A program made the translations under genes and the position numbers. 64,000 bases of DNA from Ligula intestinalis. Its lineage: Eukaryota; Platyhelminthes; Cestoda; Diphyllobothriidea; Diphyllobothriidae. The stretch is from positions 55,861,323-55,925,322 of the forward strand of contig JAYGXS010000001.1 of assembly GCA_036362985.1 (NCBI GenBank), in the 5' to 3' direction. The stretch's first letter is position 1, and each line of letters starts with the position of its first letter. The notes beneath the pieces are model-generated. The model ran no database searches. It worked only from the letters and a program-made list of their open reading frames with translations, and was not told where the DNA came from. Positions 55,741 through 64,000 of this stretch are shown here, piece by piece.

Positions 55741-58361
55741 ATAAACCAGGTAAAAACCTTAACAGTGGATATACATGGTCAATAAGGAGTTGGCCAAATA
55801 TCGTCTGACTCTAGACAAAATGACGACAAATGTCTAATAACGCCACACGTGTGCAGCTCGTGTGTAACTTCCTTTTTGGTTCGGTCTTCCCAGGCTATAT
55901 CCGCCTGACCTGGGGAATGGTTACAATCGTTAAACAGTTCATCGTCACAAGCAGTCGATCCTTGTCCAGTGCCCATCATACACAACAAGATGGTGGGTAT
56001 GCAATGGGTTTTACTGAACGATGGTATAAGGGAAAGAATAGACTAAGCTATGGATAGGGACGGGGTTATGGAGCGATTAGGGTAAATGAAGATAAAACAG
56101 GCTTGCGGGGAGTCAGGTGAGGCGGATCCGGGTATGTAATGGCAGAGACGGTAGCTATGTAGGAAAACTATGATCTTTATTTATAGTTTGGTCTTCGCCA
56201 ATGGGCATTACACATGCGCACATGCATGTGTGCGCGGACAAGTAATCCAAGGGTTTTAAGGTCAGCAAGCTGCAACCCGCTGCTTATCGAAGCAGCCTTT
56301 CTGCATTGGTCGAGGGGTGAAGTGTTGAAGTGGCAATTTTGCAGTCGCGACTGTTTTCGACACGCGTGTATGTTCAAGTGGAAATGGGTCAAGGGACGTG
56401 AGTTCGATGAGTCCCAAACCACTACCTGTGTGAAGTCGTTTGACGTTCAGGCAGGGGGCTTTGAACAGGGGAGGTGGACAGCATTGTTCGGAGAAGGGAT
56501 TTAACGAGAGGAGAGGGCGGACAGCATTGTTGAGGGAAAGAAATTGAAAGTGGCGATGAAAAGGTTTGTTGGAGATAAGGAATTATCGCGTGTAGGCCTG
56601 ACAGAATTTCATCGGAGATAAACGTTGAGAATTCCAAAAATTGTTCGGCCGAAGATAGCAAGAATGTTCAGTTGATTATATGGCTCCTTAAGTTACGTGC
56701 ATTCAAGTGCATAGTCCTACACCTTAGCGTCAGTAAAAAACGATCTTTTAAACACCAATATTCCTTTGACCACACTGAATTCAATTCCCCTTTCAGCGCT
56801 GCGTCCATCCCACCTCAGGCGGCCGACAGCTAGGCGGTAGCCTGTTGCTGGCGGTGGAGGTAATTGAGGTCGACCCTCGGACAATGCAGTCGGTCCGGTG
56901 GGTATTGTTGTGCATTGTGGCTGTCTACGGGCTGAGAGTCAGATTCAATGGCTCTTCCTTAATGTGGTCTTTATGACGCTCCCTGTCGGGAGCCTACCTA
57001 GCGAGACGTGCCGTTGATACGCTTGCTGAGTGTTGGTCACGCCAAGCGTCTGCGCCCTCCCGCATTTCCAGCCTTCTTGACTCCAGCTTGATAACCGGTT
57101 CCCGGTGCGGGAGTGGTCAGCGAGTAAAGTAGATTCTCCGCGAGTCTGCTTAGCTGTTTATCTCGCGGAAGTCACCACGTGGCTTCAACTCGTTGAACCT
57201 CGTAGTTGATATCGTCAAAACCAACGGTCGAACTATCGAAGTGCTTGTAGTCTGATCGTTTTGATGATCACCCATTCAACCATCAAAATTATTATTGCCC
57301 AGAAGAAAACTCACTGTAAAGGAGAGAGGAAGACAAAATACTAGACAGATGTACGGTCTTTCTACATGACCGTAAAGACTGGTGTCGGAAGAGACAGGAT
57401 CGGTCCGTTTGACGGATTTGTTCAATCACAGCATTCATCTCCTTCTGAGGTTAAACAGCCCTATCTGACTAGAGGAATTTTCGTCGGGTTAGTCGACAGC
57501 TCGAGCGACCTCTAGGCGCGTTTTATGTCGTCAAACCATGTTGGCTCAGAAGGCCCTTGGTATGTGTAAGCTAAATTCTCAGAAATGTCAACCGGAATAC
57601 AGTGATAATAACCAGAGAGCAAGTAAAACTTCTTTTATGGTAAAATGGTTTTATTCACGATAACTTATTCAAGCTTGGGTAAAAACACCAAGTTTGGGTC
57701 AAAATATGGACCCACCGTCAAGAAAGAGATAGGCCACTTAATGTTCAATAACTGGAGGTACCTCAATTAAAACAGTTTCCAAACAAATTTTTTTTCGGGG
57801 AGGGGGGGCATTATTTAATCAACACCAAAGGGCTGAATTCTATTGGAGATAAACCTTCGGACGGAGGTTCTAGCTTTCTTTACAGTAACGGTAAAACCGT
57901 CTCCTAGAGACAATTAATTGAAGCAATATTTAAAAGTCGACTGAAGCCGCTCCAACGTTCTATCGCCTTTTTTCTCCTGGGTTGCCTCGTGAGATTTCAC
58001 TTTAAGAACGTGGTGTAAATGGCGCTCTACATATAACACTAAACACTATTATCTTAGTTTATCCTTATATATTTTGCATGTCTTTCGTGAGACGTTGACA
58101 GCAGTTAGAATTTAGGACCCGGAGCTGTTCGCGAATGTGCAGAACGGTAAAAGGAAACAGGTGAGCAGACCACGACATATGTAAAGGGAATTCAGAACCT
58201 ACGCGGGTCATTTTGGAAAGATTTGCCTCTTCAATTACCCTAATAATGAAAGTAATACCATTCTAGTCTAACAATCGTTCAGAGAGTGCCCTTAAAATGT
58301 TGCTGCCCACTTGTAAGATAGGAAAAAAGAAAAACATCAGTATTTGTGTGTACACCGATAT
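55741..58361. other. Long non-coding stretch without recognised genes
   Basis: There are short frames only. 55,780-56,060 may be LINE 3' UTR. 56,200-56,240 has an alternating GCACATGCATGTGTGCGC tract. 56,800-57,300 is a moderately GC-rich block ending in ATTATTATTG at about 57,290, which looks like a retroposon 3' part of unknown family. 57,300-58,360 shows nothing but a T/G-rich run at 57,787-57,808. Confidence 0.5.
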
Positions 58362-58449
58362 GTCTCTCAGGATGCATCCATCCCGAATGGATGCTTTGCG
58401 AATTCAGGCCAACCGATTGTCTTCCTCCAAGGCTACTAATAATTGATAT
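58362..58449. repeat. Direct repeat, first copy (second at 58,690-58,776)
   Basis: TCTCTCAGGATG(C/T)A, then GGATGCTTTGCGAATTC and AATTGAT are shared by both copies in the same orientation, about 328 bases apart. They bracket the tRNA-like/hammerhead unit. Confidence 0.7.
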
Positions 58450-58502
58450 GCAATTGAAGTGTCAGTAACACACCTTTTATGTTAGTATTACAACAAAGAC
58501 AA

Positions 58503-58556
58503 GGCACCGTAGTATTGCTATTTCGGGCTGTTGGCCCTCATCAGCTACGGGCAGCC
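58503..58556 (-). ncRNA. Type-I hammerhead ribozyme motif with minimal stem III
   Basis: On the minus strand: stem I strand CCGTAG, core CTGATGA, stem II GGGC-CAACA-GCCC, core GAA, then A-T-AGCA-A-T (two-pair stem III with a 4-base loop), cleavage base A, and stem I strand CTACGG. An outer GGC/GCC pairing extends stem I. The predicted cleavage site is after AUA, between 58,513 and 58,512. All invariant core bases (CUGAUGA, GAA, A-U pair, H) are present. The very short stem III is typical of the hammerheads in schistosome SINEs and in Penelope-like elements. Confidence 0.88.
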
Positions 58557-58660
58557 AATTCTAGTGCAGCCGCAGAAATCGCCGCCACACCCGAGTTTCG
58601 AACTCGCGTCTCGCCGGTCACGGGCAGACGTCCTAACCATTGAGCCATCGAGTTCGCTGT
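58557..58660 (-). repeat. tRNA-derived SINE head with Pol III boxes, upstream of the hammerhead
   Basis: The minus strand has an A-box TGGCTCAATGGTTAGG (58,632-58,647) and a B-box GAGTTCGAAACTC (58,593-58,605) at tRNA-like spacing. It is followed downstream by GGCGATTTCTGCGGCTGC and then the hammerhead. The acceptor and anticodon stems do not pair well, so it is not a tRNA gene. The layout (tRNA-like promoter, then hammerhead) recalls schistosome Sm-alpha SINEs. Confidence 0.8.
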
Positions 58661-58909
58661 CTCGCCGATTGCCGATCGGGAGTATATAGTCTCTCAGGAT
58701 GTACCCATACTGGATTGATGCTTTGCGAATTCGGGACAACCAATTGTGTTTCCGCAAGGCTTCTTATAATTGATCTGGAAATAAAGAAACTCGGAAATTT
58801 GAGTTGTACTCGTGAATTTTCGAACAAGTATCACGTGTTCGTCGTCAGACTTAATGAAAAGTGACGGCTGGGAATGTCGCACTCGAGGTTTTGGGGGCAG
58901 AGATAACGA

Positions 58910-59240
58910 TTAAGTAACGTCATTTACCACATACCGTGCGCTGGCTGCCCTTGTGTTTATATTGGCCAAGCAGGCCGACGCCTTGAGACTCGCATCAGGG
59001 AACAAAAGTCAGCCATTCGCCTACGGGACCGTTTATCACTCGTATTTGCGCACTCCCTTGAGTGTGATCACCACTTCAATTGAGATGGCACCGACGTGAT
59101 CGCAATGGCTAATACGCGACAAGCGAGAGAATTCCTCGAAGCTTGGCACTCCACCCCGGCTAGTATAAAAAGACACGTAGAGCTTGACTCACATTATACC
59201 GGTTTTCTTGCATGGTCGACTAATCTGGACCCACCTTGAA
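58910..59240 (+). pseudogene. Penelope-like GIY-YIG endonuclease domain
   Basis: The plus strand reads NVIYHIPCAGCPCVYIGQAG, RRLETRIREQKSAIRLRDRL, AHSLECDHHFN, stop, DGTDVIAMANTRQAREFLEA, HVELDSHYTGFLAWSTNL. It has the YxxxC..C..VYIGQ and R.....RI core of the GIY-YIG nuclease at the C-terminus of Penelope-like proteins, with a preceding CxxC that is also usual. One in-frame TGA (N then TGA at about 59,083) interrupts it. The domain cuts target DNA for insertion in live elements. Confidence 0.87.
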
Positions 59241-59287
59241 CCAACAGCAGAATGTCCGTGCTCGGCCAAGTAGAATCTCACTGAATC

Positions 59288-59432
59288 TGAACCAGCCGCC
59301 CCCCCCCCCCAATCCCCCGAAAACGTGGCCCACACCCCAAACCTCACCACCCCCCCCCCCCCACCCCCCAACACTACCCCCCCGGGGGCATCACCTCACC
59401 ATACCCCCCCCAACAACCCCCCCCCCCCGTTC
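59288..59432. repeat. C-rich low-complexity run
   Basis: About 145 bases composed mainly of C runs broken by A, AA or CA. A proline-rich frame across it is an artefact of composition. Confidence 0.9.
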
Positions 59433-59651
59433 ATTGTACCTTCTGCCCCCAAAACCTCTAGTGCGACATTCCCAGCTCTCAATTTCCATTTAGTCTGACG
59501 ACGAACACGTGATACTTGCTCGAAAATTCACGAGAACAACTTGATTTTCCGAAGATCTTTTTTTTAATCATATTATCACGGAATGCAACTTATTTCATTT
59601 ATTCAATAATTGATATGTTACTAGCTAAGTGTCAGCAACACATTTTTTTAT

Positions 59652-59725
59652 GTTAGGACGTCTGCCCCTGACCGGCGAGACGCGAGTTCGAAACTCGGGT
59701 GCGGTGGCAATTTCTGCGGCTACAC
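59652..59725 (+). repeat. tRNA-like SINE fragment, plus strand, without hammerhead
   Basis: GTTAGGACGTCTGCCCCTGA and the B-box GAGTTCGAAACTC (59,683-59,695), followed by GGCAATTTCTGCGGCT, match the minus-strand unit at 58,557-58,660. The A-box is truncated and no CTGATGA...GAAA follows. Confidence 0.75.
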
Positions 59726-59735
59726 GAACCATGAA

Positions 59736-61110
59736 CCAGTAGTTCAAACGTATTATTGACGACAAGGGAGGGTCGAACGGTCACTTTTTACTCAGTTCCC
59801 ACCGTCATCCATTTACATCCCAGCCTAAGGTCGGGCACCCAAGATCAGTAAGCCTTGTTTGTGAATATTATCCTGAGTCCACACTCGAAAAACATCTTGA
59901 AAGTGGAAAAAATTTCTAATGCATTAGAGTTATGTAAACGGAATCGTTAAACTCCCTTAATAATAATAATTATGACAGTAAGATTTATTTGTAAAGCGCA
60001 TCTTCGGCGCCGTCAAAAACCCCGGAAGGCAGGAAAAAACTTAGCACAAATCCCTTTTTTGCAGTAACTATTGGCTTTGTGATGGTCTTTTGCTCAGTCA
60101 ATAGTGTGCGAAATAAGGAGTTTGTTTTAGGTGAAAAAAAAAGTGACTTCTAAGGTACAATACTAGTGAAACATGAAATAAAATAGCCAAGCATCATTAC
60201 AATTATTTGATAGTACATCGTAAATATTCATCTCCGTCCTTCGGGGCCGAGTATTCGTAGCTCCGGCAGCCAATATAACACAATTAGAGTTCATTATAGC
60301 TAAATTAGCTTGATGCGTACGAACATGAAGCGATACTGAGGCATACTTGTTATTTCCAGAGAACGGGTGCTCGAACTCTGAATAAATGATTTTGACATTC
60401 GTACTCCGCTCAGGAACCCCTCACCCCTCCCACCCGGAAGTTTAACTCATGCGCATTAGTTTTTTTGGATACGCCGTCCCGGGAGGCCATTTTGCGAAAT
60501 TCTCCGGGATCCAAAAGGTAAAATAAGTCAGTTAAAAATACAAGCATATTCTTAATCAAACATATTTACAAATTCTGCAACCTACCGGCCACTCTAAGTT
60601 GCATGCGTTTTTCTGAATGTGTAGGATCGCCAGCTGGTGGGGACAGTGGTTTTCACGTGAGGCAGCAAAATTAAAGGAGGGGAAAGCCCTGTGAAAAACG
60701 ATAAACAAACTATACACATACCCCAGTCACGCTTGTGTGTTTGCTCACTTTCAGGGGAGCGAAAATCGAAGTAAAGGCGCGCGCATACGCACACATAGAC
60801 AAGAGAGGGAATGAAAAGAAGAGAATATCATATAGTGCAACACAAGGTGACTTTGAAGAGACAAAAAACGGAATCGAGTTGAAAGTAGATCGAAGTGGTT
60901 TCCGTGTTTCCGAAGAATGAGTTGCGAGGAGCTGCAGTGGCAGGCTAATGGGCGTGTGACATGATGGTCACTTGAGTCAGATACAGCGCGACACAAAGGG
61001 GTCCTCTTAAGGGTATTTAGGTGGGATGTGCGTGTATAGCGATAGTTAACATTTCGGAAGACTAAAAAGGGAGAAAAAAGTGGATAAGGAGCAACGCAGA
61101 CGCATAATAA
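59736..61110. other. No gene recognised; repeat end at 59,960-60,025
   Basis: TAATAATAATTATGA at 59,961 is followed by TTGTAAAGCGCATCTTCGGC and CGTCAAAAAC, the same 3'-end module as at 19,440. It marks a minus-strand retroposon tail. The rest is non-coding; some may be the 3' UTR of the bromodomain gene to the right. Confidence 0.5.
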
Positions 61111-61114
61111 CGTC

Positions 61115-61721
61115 TCAGGTGGCAATTGAGTCGCGAGCGGGGGAAGTCGGTAAGTCGTCCACCACACTGCTACTACCATTGACCTCCGGGTAGGGTGCTG
61201 ACAGGAGCAACGACGAGCCAGGTGGACAGTCTGACCCCGGCTCATCTTCTACAAACTCTGTCAGCTCGGTTTCTTTATATGTTCTACCTCTTTCATCCTC
61301 AGCCGTAGCCCTATCCTCGCCGAGAGATGCGTTCTTAAAGGAATCAAAATTTGAGTCATTAGCCGGCTGAGTGGTTTCGCTTTCTTCAAGAGCCAGAGTC
61401 GATTGCTCATCTGTGGAGACTTCCAATACTGTGGAGGGGAAGCTATCGTTGAGATCGATCGTTGAAATTTCGGGAGCGACTGCCTCAGCTTGAGTGACTT
61501 TATAGGCTTTGGGTGAGCTGGTCAACGGTTTGCAGACTGAGGGACAAGCTGCCATTTTACATTGTCGCATTATATCCGCTGTACTGCCCCACTTGTTTTC
61601 AAAATATTTGTGCATAAAATGCCCGGCCCGACCGATGTCCGAATCATCTTCATTGAAGACCTCACAGTTTTGGAAGATCAGACGCACGTCAGAAAGCCAC
61701 TTTTGTAGGGAATAGGTTTTT
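61115..61721 (-). CDS. BAZ2-like bromodomain protein, last exon
   Basis: The minus-strand exon opens after a good splice acceptor (TTTTTTTGTAG, exon from 61,721). It reads KTYSLQKWLSDVRLIFQNCE, VFNEDDSDIGRAGHFMHKYF and ENKW, the C-terminal half of a bromodomain. The wording is closest in my memory to BAZ2A/BAZ2B (DVRLVF.NCETFNEDDSDIGRAGHNMRKYFEKKW), a reader of acetyl-lysine in ISWI-type chromatin remodelling. After the domain comes an acidic Ser/Thr/Glu-rich tail of about 140 residues with a stop at 61,115. The N-terminal half (ZA loop) must lie in an upstream exon, not found in the window. The frame is intact, so it is probably a host gene. Confidence 0.75.
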
Positions 61722-62040
61722 CTACAAAAAAAGTAATGAAAAGTAAATTGCTGCTTTGGCGGATTTGCAAAATTCATCTGGCCCAATAGTATAAAACTCG
61801 GCGGGCCCTACTAGTCTTAGAGACAGAAAAAAAGAAAGAGGCAAAGGTTCGCATCTAGAAAAAGATATCATTTGAGTTTACAAAATAGCCCGTGGTTATG
61901 AAAAGAAAGTCTGACCTATCAAGATAGCTTTGGATAACACAGGCCAATCAAAATCGTCTTAAACAGAGATGGGGAAGCAAAACTTATACTGTTCAGGCGT
62001 TTTCGATTGAAGCACTCCCAAAAGGCTGTGTTTTTTTCAG

Positions 62041-62259
62041 CCGGATTACTCTCCTGCCGACAGGATGAACCACCGCAAACTATTTCTAGAAATGAGGGAA
62101 CGGAGAATCAACGGAGAACCAAATCCAGTTGTTTACAAAGACCAGATAGTCAAACGAAATTCTGCCCCCTCATGGCTCAAACCGATTCAAATGACCGCGC
62201 AGCTACTCCAGTTGACTGTGTCAGGGTTGAAAATGTACCGCGCAAGAACTCAAAGCTGA
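62041..62259 (+). CDS. Candidate last exon of an unknown host gene
   Basis: An excellent acceptor (GTGTTTTTTTCAG) ends at 62,040. The frame then reads PDYSPADRMNHRKLFLEMRE, RRINGEPNPVVYKDQIVKRN, SAPSWLKPIQMT and stops at 62,257-62,259. An AATAAA lies 109 bases on. The sequence looks like real protein (varied, charged, no repeats), but I do not recognise it. It lies in the presumed intron space of the minus-strand bromodomain gene. Another frame is also open here, so the reading frame is not certain. Confidence 0.4.
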   Translation, partial: PDYSPADRMNHRKLFLEMRERRINGEPNPVVYKDQIVKRNSAPSWLKPIQMTAQLLQLTVSGLKMYRARTQS

Positions 62260-62367
62260 TATTTATGTATACGATAGGTTACCTAACTCATTAAATCCAA
62301 GGATTTTTACAAGTAGCTCCCTGTTACTCAATCGCAGCCCAAGCTGCGACCCCCAAAGCCTTACAGC

Positions 62368-62373
62368 AATAAA
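62368..62373 (+). terminator. Polyadenylation signal AATAAA
   Basis: AATAAA in TTACAGCAATAAAATAATGG, downstream of the stop of the candidate exon at 62,041-62,259. Such hexamers are frequent by chance in AT-rich sequence. Confidence 0.3.
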
Positions 62374-62923
62374 ATAATGGGTAGGATTGTGTTATGCGGT
62401 CGTGTGAGTGCGCGCGAAGCGCGCCCAACTCCAAGACGGGAGAGTGGTTATAGGAGAAAGTATGGGTGGGGCATATCAGGGGAAGAGAGAGATTGAAACA
62501 ATTTTAAAATAAACTAAGAAAATTACGTAGGAACGCCTAAATTTGTTTTACTAAACTAAAAATTGCTAAAAAAGGTCTTTTGAGTAATAAAAAGGAAAAA
62601 AGCAGCGTGGAAACCAAGAAAATCAAGCCGTGAAAGGTAGTTGGAGGAAAAATATTCAAGGAATTGAATATATGGTCTCAAGGACACGCAAAGCCGAGCC
62701 GCTTCGCTGGCGACCAATGAAATACCAGACAGACATATGGGGAATAGCCATGTACGTGCTGGTTATCGTTAACGAAGTGCATTGTAATAACTGAAATTAG
62801 TGGACTAAAATTAATTAAATTGTTCCTTGAAATTGCTGATACAATTAATGGTATGGTTCGCGGCAAGGAGCACGAATGGGTGCGCAAATAAAGGACATCG
62901 AGCTGGTTTTCTGTCTTTTCTAG

Positions 62924-63250
62924 CAGGAACGCGTGGACGCTATCCGGAGAAGCCGAATTTGCGACGGTCGGCAGCCAGACAGACATATCTGGAGCTATCA
63001 GGTATGATCCCAACTGGGCCTGCGGTAAGCTCTTTAGTGCCCAAGTAGCCTGCCATTATAATCGCAGGTCTAAGCAGAAAGATACTGAGTACGCAGCCAA
63101 AGCAAATAGTATGAGCTTTTCTACCTTCCCACACAGCTTTGGAAGAATGCAAACCGCGGAAGCCAATTTTCGGACAGAAACCCCGTCCAATACTCCACCG
63201 AACAGCCCACAGCAGGCACAGCCTTGCCTGCTAGTTAACCGAAAAAGAAG
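62924..63250 (+). CDS. Two spliced exons of an unrecognised host gene
   Basis: Exon 1 runs from an acceptor TTCTGTCTTTTCTAG(CAG) at 62,923 or 62,926 to 63,001, before GTATGA. The 66-nt intron 63,002-63,067 ends ATAATCGCAG. Exon 2 is 63,068-63,250, followed by the strong donor AAG/GTAAGC. One frame is open through both: NAWTLSGEAEFATVGSQTDI, SGAIR, SKQKDTEYAAKANSMSFSTF, PHSFGRMQTAEANFRTETPS, NTPPNSPQQAQPCLLVNRKR. The codon is shared across the intron (AG plus G). There are no known domains; it is Ser/Thr/Pro-rich. Neighbouring exons were not found; a Merlin transposon begins about 270 bases on. Confidence 0.5.
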
Positions 63251-63519
63251 GTAAGCCGAAAGACGTCTGGGTGTACAAGAACAGAATAGAAGGGGAAAAA
63301 TTGTGGGGCGAAAGGGGAGAGGGGCAAGAAGACGACCCATCCAGAGGGTTACGGTCCACCTCGGTTAGTAAGCTTGACCTACGTAGGGCGGAGTATTTAA
63401 GGATGAGTCTAAAAGTGCACTCGTTTTATACTTTAGCCTGGACCACAGGTCACCGAGGTCCCTACGATTGGGCCAACCGACACCAGACAATAGGCTTCTG
63501 CAAACCATCAATTCGGCCG

Positions 63520-64000
63520 AACTGGTGCCCTACCTCCGAGGCAAAAGTCTCCTATCAACGGACTTACGATGCTCTTGTGGCGGACGAATGCCCTGCAGAA
63601 GTATGCGCAGAACGGAGACGGACAAATCTTCAGTTGCGCTCTGTGCCTCAGCAAAAAATCTGTGCGGACAAATTTTATATTTTATGGAAGCCGGTAAACG
63701 TTGCATAAGCTAGCAAATGTGTGCCTGGCGTTTGTTGCCGGCAGAACGGTACAGGAAGCGGGAGCTGTCTGTGAAGTATCCTTAAAACCGGTCGTAAACT
63801 GGCTTGCAATTTGTAGGAACGTTTGTTCCAACACCCTGAACAGGGTAGCTTCGTCCATCGGTGGACCCGGAATTCAAGTGCAGGTGAACGAGTCCATGAT
63901 TACCCGCCGTAAGTACAACCGAGGGCAAAAAGGTGCGGCAATTGTGGGTAATCGGTATGTACGACACTATCAAGAGAAGGGTAGTGTGCGAACAACTGAG
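63520..64000 (+). pseudogene. Merlin-type DNA transposase (IS1595/ISXO2-like), decayed, cut by window end
   Basis: The pieces in three frames fit in order. First AELVPYLRGKSLLSTDLRCS and CGGRMP (zinc-like start). Then GDGQIFSCALCLSKKSVRTN and FIFYGSR, a stop at 63,695, and LHKLANVCLAFVAGRTVQEA, EVSLKPVVNWLAICRNVCSN, GGPGIQVQVNESMITRRKYN and RG. After a shift at the A-run near 63,926, LWVIGMYDTIKRRVVCEQL. The GGPG..V.IDES..xxRKYNRG and WVxG motifs are diagnostic of Merlin/IS1595 transposases. The first catalytic Asp (IDES) is Asn here (AAC, 63,887-63,889). The rest lies beyond the window. Confidence 0.85.

Larger units (their letters stand above)
58788..59556 (+). mobile_element. Penelope-like element segment framed by inverted repeats
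   Basis: The arm 58,788-58,901 is the reverse complement of 59,442-59,556 (shared blocks CTGCCCCCAAAACCTC, GTCTGACGACGAACACGTGA and CGAAAATTCACGAG). Between the arms lies the GIY-YIG domain and a C-rich run. The outer flanks carry tRNA-like sequence in opposite orientation (58,557-58,660 minus; 59,652-59,725 plus), so the symmetry extends further out. Penelope-like elements are known for odd, sometimes inverted, terminal repeats. The RT domain is missing. Confidence 0.75.

Noticed and set aside
55779..56057. Possible host coding frames on both strands (DELFNDCNHSPGQADIAWED; LVCNFLFGSVFPGYIRLTWG)
   Set aside because: No domain is recognised and the two frames are antisense to each other. The position fits a LINE 3' UTR. 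Left unassigned.
58557..58660. A functional tRNA gene
   Set aside because: A- and B-boxes are present, but the acceptor and anticodon stems do not pair and no U33-anticodon loop is convincing. It is SINE-derived.
59236..59493. Proline-rich protein frame across the C-runs
   Set aside because: It is produced by low-complexity C-rich sequence and overlaps the Penelope fragment in another frame.
60751..61245. A 164-codon minus-strand frame overlapping the bromodomain gene
   Set aside because: It is in a different frame from the bromodomain exon, has no motifs, and mostly reflects the overlapping coding sequence and its 3' flank.

Overview
The window looks like a repeat-saturated flatworm (platyhelminth) nuclear genome, probably a tapeworm or fluke. 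The evidence is: many CR1-like LINE copies with short-repeat tails; a BEL/Pao element; a Ty3/gypsy element with the CHCC-type gag and the TGGTGACCCCG primer site of the flatworm CsRn1 group; a Penelope-type GIY-YIG fragment; a hammerhead-ribozyme SINE like those of schistosomes; and spliceosomal introns of only 35-66 nt. There is no bacterial operon structure, CRISPR or rRNA. The species call is inference.

Layout. 1-558 is a LINE ORF running off the left edge. 1,503-10,095 is a degenerate but structurally complete BEL/Pao retrotransposon with two ~478-bp LTRs and a matching 5-bp target duplication (ATCGT). It sits inside an older LINE fragment (1,190-1,502 continued at 10,101-10,227), and a second LINE (2,595-5,180) sits inside its gag. 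10,228-11,195 is a gypsy relic. 11,250-32,127 is a patchwork of two LINE groups. Here LINE-A means YADD-type RT with a C-terminal region like LPILEYCCPLFG, and LINE-B means FADD-type RT with a C-terminal YRQLRGDL motif. The patchwork also holds one LINE of another type (21,684-22,895), a Penelope fragment and a Helitron (25,786-27,627) with a clean 3' hairpin. 32,933-33,242 is a large palindrome. 33,468-34,490 and 44,968-50,190 hold copies of a DNA transposon that pairs a CACTA-like transposase with a DUF4806 protein gene; the DUF4806 genes keep a phase-1 intron. 35,552-38,480 is the least damaged LINE (809-codon ORF). 39,928-44,830 is a gypsy/CsRn1-like element with a 5' LTR but no visible 3' LTR. 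46,030-55,740 is LINE-B debris, including one nested pair. 58,362-59,736 is a Penelope-like/SINE complex with a hammerhead ribozyme. 61,115-63,250 holds the only convincing host exons: a BAZ2-like bromodomain exon on the minus strand and spliced exons of unknown product on the plus strand. 63,520-64,000 is a decayed Merlin transposase cut by the right edge.

Almost every coding sequence carries stops or frameshifts, so the genes do not form a pathway. They record successive insertions. The pieces that might still be functional are the host exons, the hammerhead motif and perhaps the 809-codon LINE ORF. All domain calls come from reading translated motifs by eye; no database search was run.
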